A DNA stretch of 64,000 nucleotides from Acidobacteriaceae bacterium (GTDB lineage: Bacteria > Acidobacteriota > Terriglobia > Terriglobales > Acidobacteriaceae), in NCBI GenBank assembly GCA_035944135.1, contig DASZBM010000002.1, positions 372,001 to 436,000 on the forward strand, given 5' to 3'. Numbering within the stretch: the stretch's first letter is position 1; every line of letters starts with the position of its first letter. A program made the position numbers and the translations under genes. The notes below the pieces were generated by a model that was not told the DNA's origin, did no database searches, and saw only the letters and a program-made list of their open reading frames with translations. Shown here piece by piece: positions 35,123-44,523 of the stretch.

Positions 35123-37534
35123 ATGCGTCTGTCAGTGGAAAGGTTGCGGTGGGGACTGCTGGCGGGGGCGCTGCTGCTGATCGCAGTGCTGGTGGTTCTG
35201 CTGAGTTATGGGCGGTATCGCGCGGTGCAGGCGTGGAAGCAGATTCTGGCGCGGTCGGGCGCGACGATTACGCATGAGACGGACGGCTTTACGTATTCGC
35301 AGGCGCTGGGCAAGAAGCAGATTTTTACGCTGCATGCAAAGCATGCGATTCCTCATGGCCAGGGGAAATACACGCTGCAAGACGGCATGTTGGAGTTGTA
35401 CGGGCCGAATGGACAGATAACGGACCGGATCTCAGGCGCACAGTTTGAGTACGACGAGAAGCAGGGTGTGGCACGCGCGGTGGGCGAGGTCGATATGGAG
35501 ATTGAGCCGCCAGCGGCGCTTAAACCGGGTGCGAATAGCAAAGGCAAGGCAGCGGCTTCGCAGCCGATTCATGTGCGTACGAGTGGGCTGACGTATGTGA
35601 AGAAGCTGGATGTGGCGGCGACGGACCAGGATGTGGAGATCGACTACGCGGGGATGCATGGGCACGCGCGTGGAGCGGAGTTTGATTCGGGGCAGGATGT
35701 GGTGCATCTGCTGGCGGATGTGCGGGTGGATGGGACGCTGCGCGGAAGGCCGGCGACGCTGACGGCAGCGAAGGCGGATCTGGACCGGGATGCGTTTCAG
35801 GTTTCGCTGACGGCGCCGGTGCTGCGATCGGATGGGCGGACAGGAAGCGCGGGCGCGGCGGTGCTGCATATACGGAAGGATGGGTCGCTGGAGAGGATCG
35901 AGGCGAGCGGCCGCGTGAAGATTCAGCAGGAGACCCGCACGATTACAGCGGCGAGTCTGAGGGCTGCGATGAATGAGCGCTCGCAGATGAAGAGCGCGGA
36001 GCTGGCAGGCGGTGTTGCGCTGGTGGACACAAACGCCGAGCGGCCGATGAATGGGACGGCGAAGGCGGCGAGGGTGGCGTTCGACGATGCGGGGTTTGCG
36101 ACGAGCGCAGTGCTGGATGGGGCTGTGGGGATGTCGATGGAGGACAGGATGCCGGGGCATCCTACGCTGGAACGGAAAATGGGCGCTACGGACAAGGTGA
36201 CGCTGACGATGGAGAGGGTCGCGCGGCCGGGAGGAAGGACCGGCGGGACGAGCGTTTCGGCGGTACATGCCGAGGGTGGAGCGTGGGCTAACGGAGATGC
36301 CGTTGTGCAAGGGGCGGCTGGGAAGGCTTCGGGGCTCAAGAAGACGTCGGTGGCGGCGGATGATCTGCGGCTGACGCTGGCGGATGTGGCGGGGAAATCG
36401 GAGCCGCAGATGCTGAGCGGGACGGGACATACGCGGATCGAAGAGCAGACGCCGGATGGGACGGTAGAGACGAGCACGGGTGATTCGCTGGAGGCGCGAT
36501 TTGCGCAGCAGGCGGGGCAGGGAGTCGAAAGACGCGGGCTGGAGATTGCGTCGGCGGAGCAGACGGGCAATGTGCGAATAAGGAGCTTGCCGGGGAAGGC
36601 GGGTGAGCTGCCGAGCGAGGGTGTGGCGGAAAAGGCGTCGCTGGATGGAGCGAGCAATGTGCTGACACTGACGGGCAGGCCGCGGTTGACGCAGGGTGAT
36701 ACGAGCGTGACGGCGGATACGATCCGCATGATGCAACAGACGGGCGATGCGGTGGCGGATGGGAGTGTAGCGGGGACGTTTGTGAGTGCGAATGCGAAGC
36801 CGGGAGAGCCGGTGACGCATGCGCTGGCGGCGGAGGCGGTGCTGCACAAGGCGGCGCAGACGATGGAGCTGAAGGGAACGGATGCGACACCGGCGAGGAT
36901 GTGGCAGGGGGCGTCGCAGGTGGAGGCGGCGAATCTGTTGCTGGATCGTGGGAAAGATGAGATGCAGGCGTGGCCGGCGTCGGCGACGGGTGTTGTTCGG
37001 TCGGTGTTTGCGAGCGCAGGAAAGCCGGGGGCGAAGGATAAGAACGCGTCGAAGGTGGTGAGGGTGACGAGTGCGCGGCTGAACTATTCGGGCGCGGCTC
37101 ATCAGGCGGTGTTCACAGGTGGTGTTACAGCACAGGCCGAGGACGGGACGGCGCAGGCGCAACTGGGTGTGGCGTTTCTGACTCCGGCAGAACCGCCAAC
37201 GGCGGCACGGCGGGGGAACACATCGGCAGCGAAGGGACAGCCGGACGCGTTGGCGTCATCGCTGGAGAGGATTGTGATGTCGCACGGGGTGAAGGTGGAG
37301 CAGCCGGGCAGGGTCGGAACCGGAGACGAGCTGCTCTATACGGCTGCCACTGGTGACTTTGTTCTGACGGGAACGCCAGGGCATCCGCCGCACATTGCTG
37401 ATGACAAGCAAGGCAGCATCACGGGGCATACGCTACTGTTTCATTCGCCGGATAGTACGATTGTGGTCGAGGGTGCGCTACCGGGCGCGCCGGGATCGCA
37501 ACGCGTGCACACCGAGACGACGATAAAGAAGTGA
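35123..37534 (+). CDS. Large LptC/LptA-like lipopolysaccharide-export protein
   Basis: Periplasmic bridge component for LPS transport. Residues 9-27 form one membrane anchor, then an LptC-like jelly-roll begins ([27 protein letters not shown]). From about residue 150 to the end there are repeated OstA/LptA-like beta segments ([57 protein letters not shown]). At 803 residues it is several times longer than LptC (about 190) or LptA (about 185), so it looks like a fusion or an extended bridge. Its stop overlaps the start of lptB, showing an operon. Confidence 0.82.
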   Translation: MRLSVERLRWGLLAGALLLIAVLVVLLSYGRYRAVQAWKQILARSGATITHETDGFTYSQALGKKQIFTLHAKHAIPHGQGKYTLQDGMLELYGPNGQITDRISGAQFEYDEKQGVARAVGEVDMEIEPPAALKPGANSKGKAAASQPIHVRTSGLTYVKKLDVAATDQDVEIDYAGMHGHARGAEFDSGQDVVHLLADVRVDGTLRGRPATLTAAKADLDRDAFQVSLTAPVLRSDGRTGSAGAAVLHIRKDGSLERIEASGRVKIQQETRTITAASLRAAMNERSQMKSAELAGGVALVDTNAERPMNGTAKAARVAFDDAGFATSAVLDGAVGMSMEDRMPGHPTLERKMGATDKVTLTMERVARPGGRTGGTSVSAVHAEGGAWANGDAVVQGAAGKASGLKKTSVAADDLRLTLADVAGKSEPQMLSGTGHTRIEEQTPDGTVETSTGDSLEARFAQQAGQGVERRGLEIASAEQTGNVRIRSLPGKAGELPSEGVAEKASLDGASNVLTLTGRPRLTQGDTSVTADTIRMMQQTGDAVADGSVAGTFVSANAKPGEPVTHALAAEAVLHKAAQTMELKGTDATPARMWQGASQVEAANLLLDRGKDEMQAWPASATGVVRSVFASAGKPGAKDKNASKVVRVTSARLNYSGAAHQAVFTGGVTAQAEDGTAQAQLGVAFLTPAEPPTAARRGNTSAAKGQPDALASSLERIVMSHGVKVEQPGRVGTGDELLYTAATGDFVLTGTPGHPPHIADDKQGSITGHTLLFHSPDSTIVVEGALPGAPGSQRVHTETTIKK

Positions 37535-38313
37535 TACAGGTCAAAGAAATTCGAGCTGACAGCCGCACCGATGCGAGTCCGGTGATGAGAACGCTGACAA
37601 CGGAACACATCACCAAGGCTTACGGCGGGCGTGAGGTGGTGCGCGGCGTGACCCTGGAGATCCACCAGGGCGAGGTGGTGGGGCTGCTGGGACCCAATGG
37701 CGCGGGGAAGACCACGAGTTTTTACATGATCGTGGGGCTGGTGCGGCCGGACGATGGGAAGATCCTGACGGATGGGGTCGACATTACGCGCACGCCGATG
37801 TACCTGCGGGCGAGAGAGTATGGAATCAGCTACTTGCCACAGGAACCTTCCGTGTTTCGGAAGCTGACGGTTGAGGAGAACATCCTGGCGGTGCTGGAGA
37901 CGCTGCACATCACCTGGGAGGCACGCAGGAACCGCACGGAGAACCTGCTGAACCAGCTGAACCTGGGGCATGTGCGGAAGACGCGGGGGTATGCGCTCTC
38001 GGGCGGCGAGCGGCGCAGGGTGGAGATCGCCCGGTGCCTGGCGATCGAGCCGGCGTTCATTCTGCTGGATGAACCATTTTCAGGCATTGACCCGATTGCG
38101 GTGCTGGATTTACAGCAGATCATCTTTGATCTGAAGGCGGCGGGGATCGGGGTGCTGATCACGGATCACAACGTCCGGGAAACGCTGAACGTGACGGATC
38201 GGGCCTACATCATCAACCAGGGCTTGATCTTCCGGGCGGGAACGCCGGGGGAGCTGGGAAGGGATCCTGAGGTAAAGCGCATTTATTTAGGCGAAAACTT
38301 CTCGTTGGGGTAG
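37531..38313 (+). CDS. lptB: LPS export ABC transporter ATP-binding protein
   Basis: ATPase driving LPS extraction from the inner membrane together with LptFG (not in the window). The 260-residue protein has Walker [10 protein letters not shown], signature [13 protein letters not shown], Walker [13 protein letters not shown] and the switch His in TDHNV; the Q-loop is [10 protein letters not shown], as in LptB. The GTG start overlaps the stop of the LptC/A gene (GTGA). Met19 is an alternative start, since the family N-terminus begins near [14 protein letters not shown]. Next is rpoN. Confidence 0.94.
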   Translation: MIQVKEIRADSRTDASPVMRTLTTEHITKAYGGREVVRGVTLEIHQGEVVGLLGPNGAGKTTSFYMIVGLVRPDDGKILTDGVDITRTPMYLRAREYGISYLPQEPSVFRKLTVEENILAVLETLHITWEARRNRTENLLNQLNLGHVRKTRGYALSGGERRRVEIARCLAIEPAFILLDEPFSGIDPIAVLDLQQIIFDLKAAGIGVLITDHNVRETLNVTDRAYIINQGLIFRAGTPGELGRDPEVKRIYLGENFSLG

Positions 38314-38497
38314 GGGTTTTCGAGGATGGCGCATTGAGGTAAAGGTCGTGTCCGGACAGTTACGGAAGTCTGACACGTTCAGGTGAGAACAGGTTTTTGA
38401 TTGGGCGCGATAAACTGGCCCTGAACTTGCTTACGGGTGTATTTCTCCCATGGGCAGGCCTGGGTAGAGCGCCGGGTGCGCAGCTGAGAGGTTCCTG

Positions 38498-40027
38498 TTG
38501 TTACAGCCCCGTCTGAATTTGAAGCTGTCGCAGCGCCAGGTTCTGACCCCTGGGCTGGTGCAGATGGTTAGTGTTCTTGCGCTCAACAAGCTTGAGCTCA
38601 AGAGCATGATCGATGGGGAGCTTGTTGAGAATCCAGTCTTAGAAGAGGTGGACGAGTCCACCGAAACTCTGGATGAGCGTGCGGCCCGGGAGGGCGAACG
38701 GGAGCGCAGCGCGGAGGAAGTGGCAGCCGAGCGGGGAGAAAAGGATCCGTTCGACGAGGTGGACTTCGGGAGCTACTTCCAGGACTACCTGGATCCCGGG
38801 TACAAGACGGGCGGAAGCCTGGATGAGGGCGATCCGGACCGGCCGTCGTTTGAGAACTTTTTGTCGCAGCCGAGTACGCTGACGGACCATCTGCTGTGGC
38901 AGGTGGGGGCGGTGGCGTTGTCGCCGAAGCTGCGTGCGTGCGTCGAGCTGATCATCGGCAACCTGAACGAGGATGGCTACCTGACGGCGAGCGACGAAGA
39001 GCTGGTGCAGGGGCTGGCGGGGCATCCGACGAAGAACGAGGACGTGCTGGCGCTGGTTAAGCAAGGCCGAAACCTGATGCGGCAGCTCGACCCGGCCGGT
39101 GTGGGGGCGCGGGACTTGCGCGAATGCCTGCTGTGGCAGATAGAGGCGCAGCGGCGCGAGGCTGAGATGCTGGCGCAGCGACCGGTGAACGGACATGGAC
39201 TCAACGGCAATGGGGAAGTGCTGAAGGTGCTGGAGGTGGCGACGGCGATTGTCGAGGGTCATCTGCCGCTGTTGCAGCGCAAGGACCTGCGGGAGATTGC
39301 GCGGGTGACGCACCGCCCGGCAGAGCAGGTGCAGGAAGCCGTGGAGTATATCCGCAGGCTGGACCCGCGACCGGGTCAGAGATATAACCAGGCGGCAACG
39401 CGACTTATTGAGCCGGATGTGGCGTTTGTGAAGCGCGGCGATGAGTACGTGGTGGTGATGAATGACGAGAATATGCCGTCGCTGCGATTGAACAACGGAT
39501 ATCGCCGGATGCTGCGCGAGAAGGGAACGGAGCGCGAGGTACGCGAGTACGTGAAGGAGCGCTATCGATCGGCGATTCAGCTGCTGCGGAATATTGAGCA
39601 GCGCAAGAATACGATTGTGCGGACGTGCGATGCGATTGTGCGCCGGCAGCAGGAGTTTCTGGAGAAGGGTGTCGAGGGGCTGCGGCCGATGATGATCAAG
39701 GAAGTCGCTGAGGAGATTGGCGTACATCCTTCGACGGTGAGCCGCGCGGTGGCAAATAAGTATGTCCATACGCCGCAGGGCGTTTATGAGCTGCGGTTCT
39801 TCTTCTCAGAGGGCGTGAACGGGCCGGAGGGCGGGGATTTGCCGCTGGTGCTGCTGAAGCGTCGTGTGAAGAAGCTGATTGAAGAAGAAGATTCGCGGAA
39901 GCCGTTCACGGATGAGCAGTTGGCGGCGGAGCTGCAGCGACAGGGCATCCAGGTGACCCGACGGACGGTGGCGAAGTATCGCGAAGATATGCAGATTCCC
40001 TCCACACACCAACGGCGAGTACGATAG
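38498..40027 (+). CDS. rpoN: RNA polymerase sigma-54 factor
   Basis: Directs polymerase to -24/-12 promoters and needs AAA+ activators. The 509-residue protein has region I (LNLKLSQRQVLTPGLVQMVSVLALNK), an acidic region II, the core-binding region (residues about 110-330), the helix-turn-helix near EIGVHPSTVSRAV, and an RpoN box written as TRRTVAKYRE. The start is TTG with GAGAGG upstream. A Gly/Asn insertion (NGHGLNGNGE) sits in the core-binding domain. The order lptB-rpoN-hpf-rapZ matches the enterobacterial locus. Confidence 0.95.
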   Translation: MLQPRLNLKLSQRQVLTPGLVQMVSVLALNKLELKSMIDGELVENPVLEEVDESTETLDERAAREGERERSAEEVAAERGEKDPFDEVDFGSYFQDYLDPGYKTGGSLDEGDPDRPSFENFLSQPSTLTDHLLWQVGAVALSPKLRACVELIIGNLNEDGYLTASDEELVQGLAGHPTKNEDVLALVKQGRNLMRQLDPAGVGARDLRECLLWQIEAQRREAEMLAQRPVNGHGLNGNGEVLKVLEVATAIVEGHLPLLQRKDLREIARVTHRPAEQVQEAVEYIRRLDPRPGQRYNQAATRLIEPDVAFVKRGDEYVVVMNDENMPSLRLNNGYRRMLREKGTEREVREYVKERYRSAIQLLRNIEQRKNTIVRTCDAIVRRQQEFLEKGVEGLRPMMIKEVAEEIGVHPSTVSRAVANKYVHTPQGVYELRFFFSEGVNGPEGGDLPLVLLKRRVKKLIEEEDSRKPFTDEQLAAELQRQGIQVTRRTVAKYREDMQIPSTHQRRVR

Positions 40028-40054
40028 CGACATCCAACTCCGGAAGGAGAGGAG

Positions 40055-40387
40055 ATGTCGATGATTGTTGAGTACACGGGCCGCAGAACCGAAATCACGT
40101 CAAAGTTGAAGCAGCTAACAGAGGAAGGTCTCGCGAGAATAGAACTCGTAGCCAACCGCTGTACAAGCGCCCACATTGTCCTCACGGAAGACAAATACCG
40201 ACATATCGCAGAGATTACGGTGCACTGTCGTAACGAAGATCTCGTGACAAGTTGCGAGGCTTCAGACATGGAGCAGGCACTGCGTGAGGCTCTGGCGACA
40301 ATCGAGCAGCAGGCGATCAAGTCAAAGGAGCGATTCACAACGGTGCGGAGCAGGCCGAAGCCGCCGGTGCAGGAACTTTCCGCGTAG
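40055..40387 (+). CDS. hpf: Ribosome hibernation promoting factor (short form)
   Basis: Binds the 30S decoding region and supports ribosome dimerisation in stationary phase. The 110-residue protein starts IVEYTGRRTEITSKLKQLTEEG and has the family core HIVLTEDKYRHIAEITVHCRNEDL. It is the short form, without the C-terminal dimerisation domain of long HPF. The ATG is preceded by GGAAGGAGAGGAG. It lies 27 bases after rpoN, as in many proteobacteria. Confidence 0.92.
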   Translation: MSMIVEYTGRRTEITSKLKQLTEEGLARIELVANRCTSAHIVLTEDKYRHIAEITVHCRNEDLVTSCEASDMEQALREALATIEQQAIKSKERFTTVRSRPKPPVQELSA

Positions 40388-40430
40388 CGATCTGCGTGGC
40401 TCAAGGCTGAAAAAGATGCAGTAGACGAGC

Positions 40431-40466
40431 GAATCTCCTCGCGGGTTTACGCGTGCGAGGAGATTC
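40431..40466. terminator. Inverted repeat between hpf and rapZ
   Basis: Twelve-base stem GAATCTCCTCGC/GCGAGGAGATTC with a 12-base loop. No T-run follows, so termination is uncertain; a structured 3' end or a repeat is equally possible. Confidence 0.4.
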
Positions 40467-40577
40467 TGCGTCTTAAGCGGCTGCCTGTTTGAGGCAGAGT
40501 GAATGTATTGCGCGCAGTGCTACCACCCCAGCGAGTAAAGAACACTCGCCGGGGACCGCGGTGCTAGGATGGCGCGT

Positions 40578-41522
40578 ATGGCGAAGCAGCGCGCGGGCAA
40601 AAAGCACGCGAAAGTGAAGAACACGAAGTCAAAGAAAACAGGGGCGAAGGCTCCTGCGAGTGGGGCGAGCCGTGAACTGGTGGTGCTTACGGGGATGTCG
40701 GGGTCGGGGAAGTTGTCGGCCCTGAAGGCATTCGAGGACCTCGGATATTACTCGGTGGACAACCTGCCTTTGGAGTTGATTCCAAGGTTTGCGGAACTTG
40801 TCGAGAAGTCTGCGGAGATCACGCACGCTGCACTGGTGGTCGACGTGCGTGAGGGCAGCAGGCTCGATCGCTTTCCAGAGATTTTGAAGCAGGTGCGCAA
40901 GGTGCTGCCGACGCGCGTGGTGTTTTTAGAGGCCAGCGAGGACGCGATTGTGCGGAGGTTTTCGGAGACGCGCAGGCCGCATCCGCTGGGGCGGGGCGAG
41001 ACGGTGATCTCGCAGATCCGTGCGGAGCGCAAGCGGCTGGATCCGGTGCGGAACGTGGCGGACATTCTTATCGATACGACGAAGTTCACGGTGCATGATC
41101 TGCGCGCGCACATCGTTGCGCAGTTTGAGCGCGGCGGAAGCGATGAGAAGAACCTGACGATTTCCGTGACGAGCTTCGGGTTCAAGAACGGTGTGCCGAC
41201 GGATGCGGATGTGGTTTTCGATGTGCGATTCCTGCCGAACCCGCACTTTGTGCCCGAGTTCAGGAAGCTGACGGGCAAGCATCCCAAAGTGGCGAAGTAT
41301 GTGCGAAAGTTCCCGCAGACGCGGGAGTTTCTGGATAAGGCGGCGGATATGCTGACGTTTCTGCTGCCGCACTACATCAAGGAAGGCAAGAGCTATCTGA
41401 CGGTGGCGATCGGATGCACGGGCGGGCAGCATCGGTCGGTGATGATTGCGGAGGAGTTGAAGAAGCGGCTGAGTGAGGCGGGGTATCGGGTGAAGTCGTC
41501 GCACCGGGACATGCCGCGGTGA
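40578..41522 (+). CDS. rapZ: RNase adapter protein RapZ (YvcJ family)
   Basis: Nucleotide-binding protein that in E. coli presents GlmZ small RNA to RNase E. Start chosen at ATG 40578, seven bases after TAGGAT; ATG 40569 is an alternative. The first 30 residues are Lys-rich. The P-loop reads GMSGSGKLS, with Leu where Ser or Thr normally follows the Lys. The rest is canonical: YYSVDNLPLELIP, TRRPHPLG, and the C-terminal IGCTGGQHRSV. It is 314 residues long. Its place after rpoN-hpf supports the call. Confidence 0.93.
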   Translation: MAKQRAGKKHAKVKNTKSKKTGAKAPASGASRELVVLTGMSGSGKLSALKAFEDLGYYSVDNLPLELIPRFAELVEKSAEITHAALVVDVREGSRLDRFPEILKQVRKVLPTRVVFLEASEDAIVRRFSETRRPHPLGRGETVISQIRAERKRLDPVRNVADILIDTTKFTVHDLRAHIVAQFERGGSDEKNLTISVTSFGFKNGVPTDADVVFDVRFLPNPHFVPEFRKLTGKHPKVAKYVRKFPQTREFLDKAADMLTFLLPHYIKEGKSYLTVAIGCTGGQHRSVMIAEELKKRLSEAGYRVKSSHRDMPR

Positions 41523-41589
41523 ACGCGGCTGCGGAAGTACACTAGGGATCGATGAGAGCAGAGCGAAACCGGCAGCAGCGGGGCGTGCG

Positions 41590-43458
41590 ATGAAGCGCAT
41601 CTGGCGGCTGTTGAACTACATGCGGCCGTATTCGGTGCATGTGACGGTGTCCGTGGTGCTAATGGCGGTGGTGGGCGCCATGGCCGCGTTCCGGGTGATG
41701 CTGATCAAGCCGATCCTGGATAACGTGCTGAACGCCAAGTCATCGCCGGCGCAAGTGCTGGTTTTTCCGATTGCGGGGACCAAACACACGATTAATTTGC
41801 AGGGGTGGCTGCCGCATTACTTCCACAATGCATGGACCGTCGTGGCGATGGCGCTGGTCGGATCCGCGATTGTGAAGTCGATCTGCGATTACCTGGGCAC
41901 GCTGCTGACGAACAAGGCGGGGTTCGGGATGATTACGGACCTGCGGAATGATCTGTACGACACGTTGCTGCGGAGGTCGACGGCATTCTTTCAGCGGCAC
42001 TCGACGGGGATGCTGGTGTCGACGCTGATCAATGATATTGAGCGCGTGCAGTCGGCGATGTCGACGGTGTTGAGCGATTTTCTGCAGCAGGTGTTCACGC
42101 TGCTGTTCATGGTTGTGGCGGTGATCATTGTGGGCGGCAGGATGGCGTGGGTGCTGCTGCTGTTTGTGCCGGTGATTATCAGCTCGGCGAGGCGGATTGG
42201 GCGCAGCGTGCGAAGGACGACGCGGAGGGGCCAGGACAAGCTGGCGGAGATTCAGACGATTGTTCACGAGACGGTGACGGGCAACAGCATCGTGAAGGCG
42301 TTCGGCATGGAGTTGTGGGAGATGGGGCGGTTCCGGCGCGCGGCAGACCGGCTGCTGCATGCGAACATGCGGTCGGTTGCGGTGCAGTCGATCTCGTCGC
42401 CGCTGATGGATGCGCTGGGCGCGGTGGCGATTGCGCTGCTGCTGTTTGTGGGCCGCGACCGCATCGTGCATGGGTCGTGGACGAGCGGTATGTTTATTGC
42501 ATTTCTGGCGGCGGTGATTATGCTGTATGACCCGGTGCGGAAGATGCCGCTGTACTACAACAGCTTTCAGCAGGCGGTGGGAGCGAGCGAGGAGATTTTC
42601 AAGTTTCTCGATGCGCAGGACGAGGTGCGCGAGCGCAAGGGCGCGGCGAAGCTGAAGTCGTTTACGGATGCGATTGAATTTCGGGATGTGTGGTTCAGCT
42701 ACGAGCACCAGGGAGAGAAGCACGAGGCGCTGCGCGGCGTATCGCTGAAGGTGAAGCGCGGCGAGGTAGTGGCGCTGGTGGGGCCGAGCGGAGCGGGGAA
42801 GTCGACGCTGATGAATCTGCTGCCGCGGTTCTATGACGTGAGCGAGGGCGCGATTCTGGTTGATGGACATGATGTGCGTGACCTGACCACTGCGTCGCTG
42901 CGGAAGCAGATTGGCAAGGTGACGCAGGAGACGGTGCTGTTCAATGACACGGTTCGGAACAACATCGCATACGGGCAACCGGATGTGCCGATGGAGAAGA
43001 TTGAGTCAGCGGCGAAGGCGGCGCGAGCGCACGAGTTCATCATGCGGTTGCCGGAGGGGTATGACACACAGATTGGCGAGCGGGGGGCGAGGCTTTCCGG
43101 CGGTGAGCGGCAGCGGCTGGCGATTGCGCGGGCGCTGCTGAAGGATGCGCCAATTCTGGTGCTGGATGAGGCGACGTCGTCGCTGGACACGGAGAGCGAA
43201 GCGCATGTGCAGGCGGCGCTGGCAACGCTGATGAGCGACAGAACGGTGCTGGTGATTGCGCACAGGCTCTCGACCGTACGGAGCGCGGACCGCATTGCCG
43301 TGCTGGAGCGCGGGCAGATTACGGAGCTGGGCAGCCATGAGGAGTTGCTGGCGCGGGGAGGGACGTACAGCAGGCTGTATCAGCTTCAGTTTGGAGAGGA
43401 TGAGGTGCTGGTGACGGCCGGTGAGCCGGCGGCGCACGGCGTGGAGGGCACGGCGTAG
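41590..43458 (+). CDS. MsbA-like ABC exporter (fused permease and ATPase)
   Basis: Inner-membrane flippase, probably for lipid A/LPS core, given the nearby Lpt genes. The 622-residue protein has six transmembrane helices in residues 1-320, then an ATPase with Walker A GPSGAGKSTL, signature LSGGERQRLAIAR, Walker B ILVLDEATSSLD and the H-loop IAHRLST. The N-terminal part contains the FGMITDLRNDLYDTLLRRSTAFFQRHSTG-type coupling region of MsbA. A general multidrug exporter of the same family cannot be excluded. It starts 67 bases after rapZ. Confidence 0.9.
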   Translation: MKRIWRLLNYMRPYSVHVTVSVVLMAVVGAMAAFRVMLIKPILDNVLNAKSSPAQVLVFPIAGTKHTINLQGWLPHYFHNAWTVVAMALVGSAIVKSICDYLGTLLTNKAGFGMITDLRNDLYDTLLRRSTAFFQRHSTGMLVSTLINDIERVQSAMSTVLSDFLQQVFTLLFMVVAVIIVGGRMAWVLLLFVPVIISSARRIGRSVRRTTRRGQDKLAEIQTIVHETVTGNSIVKAFGMELWEMGRFRRAADRLLHANMRSVAVQSISSPLMDALGAVAIALLLFVGRDRIVHGSWTSGMFIAFLAAVIMLYDPVRKMPLYYNSFQQAVGASEEIFKFLDAQDEVRERKGAAKLKSFTDAIEFRDVWFSYEHQGEKHEALRGVSLKVKRGEVVALVGPSGAGKSTLMNLLPRFYDVSEGAILVDGHDVRDLTTASLRKQIGKVTQETVLFNDTVRNNIAYGQPDVPMEKIESAAKAARAHEFIMRLPEGYDTQIGERGARLSGGERQRLAIARALLKDAPILVLDEATSSLDTESEAHVQAALATLMSDRTVLVIAHRLSTVRSADRIAVLERGQITELGSHEELLARGGTYSRLYQLQFGEDEVLVTAGEPAAHGVEGTA

Positions 43459-43550
43459 GCGATTTTTCTGAGGGAAACGCGGCTGTAATTGAGATTGTCG
43501 CTCGTGCGGGGGATGGACGGCGGGATAGACTAGCGGAAATACTTTTAGAA

Positions 43551-44228
43551 ATGGCCGGAATTCTTTTCATCATCTCGGCACCCAGCGGCTCAGGCAAATC
43601 CACCCTTGTGGCGGAGGTGAGGCGGCTGGTGGAGGGCCTGGAGTTTTCGATCTCCTATACGACGCGAAAGCCGCGTGGTTCGGAGGAGCCTGGGCGGGAG
43701 TACCACTTCACGGATGTCGGAAATTTTCTCGACATGGTGGAGCGCGACGATTTTCTGGAGTGGGCCGAGGTCTTTGGGAATTACTACGGGACAGCGCGAG
43801 GCGGCCTGGAACACGCGAAGGCTGCGGGCAAGGACCTGCTGCTGGACATCGATGTGCAGGGTGCGCTCCAGGTGATCCATAAGGTGCCGGAGGCTGTCTC
43901 GATTTTTGTTGTGCCGCCGAGCCCGGAGGTGCTGGAGCGACGGCTGCGCAATCGCAGCCAGGCCGAGGGCATGACGGATGAAGCCGTGATTCAGCGCCGG
44001 CTGGCGCAGGCGAAGCAGGAGCTGCTCACGCTGAACAAATACAAGTATGTGCTGATCAATGATGTGCTCGACGAAGCGGTAACGGAGCTGAGGGCGATTG
44101 TGCAGTTTGAACGCGGAGAAGGCGGAGAAGCGGCCGCTGCTGTAGCGCAGCAGTGCAGAACGACGGTGCACTCGGCGCGGTTGGAAGCGGTACTCAGCAG
44201 CTTCGAGGTATCGGTCGCGGGAGTATAA
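43551..44228 (+). CDS. gmk: Guanylate kinase
   Basis: Phosphorylates GMP to GDP. The 225-residue protein has the P-loop SAPSGSGKSTL (residues 8-18), the GMP-binding segment SYTTRKPRGSEEPGREYHF, and DIDVQGALQV. It precedes rpoZ as in many bacteria. The last 25 residues go past the usual end of the family. Confidence 0.95.
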   Translation: MAGILFIISAPSGSGKSTLVAEVRRLVEGLEFSISYTTRKPRGSEEPGREYHFTDVGNFLDMVERDDFLEWAEVFGNYYGTARGGLEHAKAAGKDLLLDIDVQGALQVIHKVPEAVSIFVVPPSPEVLERRLRNRSQAEGMTDEAVIQRRLAQAKQELLTLNKYKYVLINDVLDEAVTELRAIVQFERGEGGEAAAAVAQQCRTTVHSARLEAVLSSFEVSVAGV

Positions 44229-44307
44229 GGTTTTGCGCAGGTGCAGTTTGGCTTGCGCAGAGTGATGGAAGAGCAGGATGATGTATCAGCTTGGGGAGGC
44301 TAGAGGT

Positions 44308-44523
44308 ATGTCAGAGGATCTTTCGCTGTTCAACAACAAGTACAGCCTGGTGAAGGGCGCGGCTCGGCGCGCGCGGCAATTGCAGTCGGGCGCACCGTCG
44401 CTGGGAGTGTCGAACTCGATGAAGGCCTGCAAGGTGGCGCAGGATGAGATCAAGCGCGGAAAGGTGACGTACAGCGTTGTGGAGAAGAAGCCCACACCGC
44501 CGCCTCCTGTATCGTTTGATTGA
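44308..44523 (+). CDS. rpoZ: RNA polymerase omega subunit
   Basis: Small subunit that helps beta-prime fold. The 71-residue form starts at ATG 44308; an upstream frame to 44278 is open but not family-like. The core matches omega: NNKYSLVKGAARRARQL, then VAQDEIKRGKV. Its tail ends in PTPPPPV. Its stop overlaps the next start by one base. Confidence 0.9.
   Translation: MSEDLSLFNNKYSLVKGAARRARQLQSGAPSLGVSNSMKACKVAQDEIKRGKVTYSVVEKKPTPPPPVSFD

Noticed and set aside
35432-37162. A 576-codon minus-strand frame inside the LptC/LptA-like gene
   Set aside because: Extremely Arg-rich translation with no motif; a shadow.
40431-40466. Small RNA gene between hpf and rapZ
   Set aside because: A stem is present but I see no promoter or T-run to define a transcript, so it is listed only as an inverted repeat/terminator candidate.
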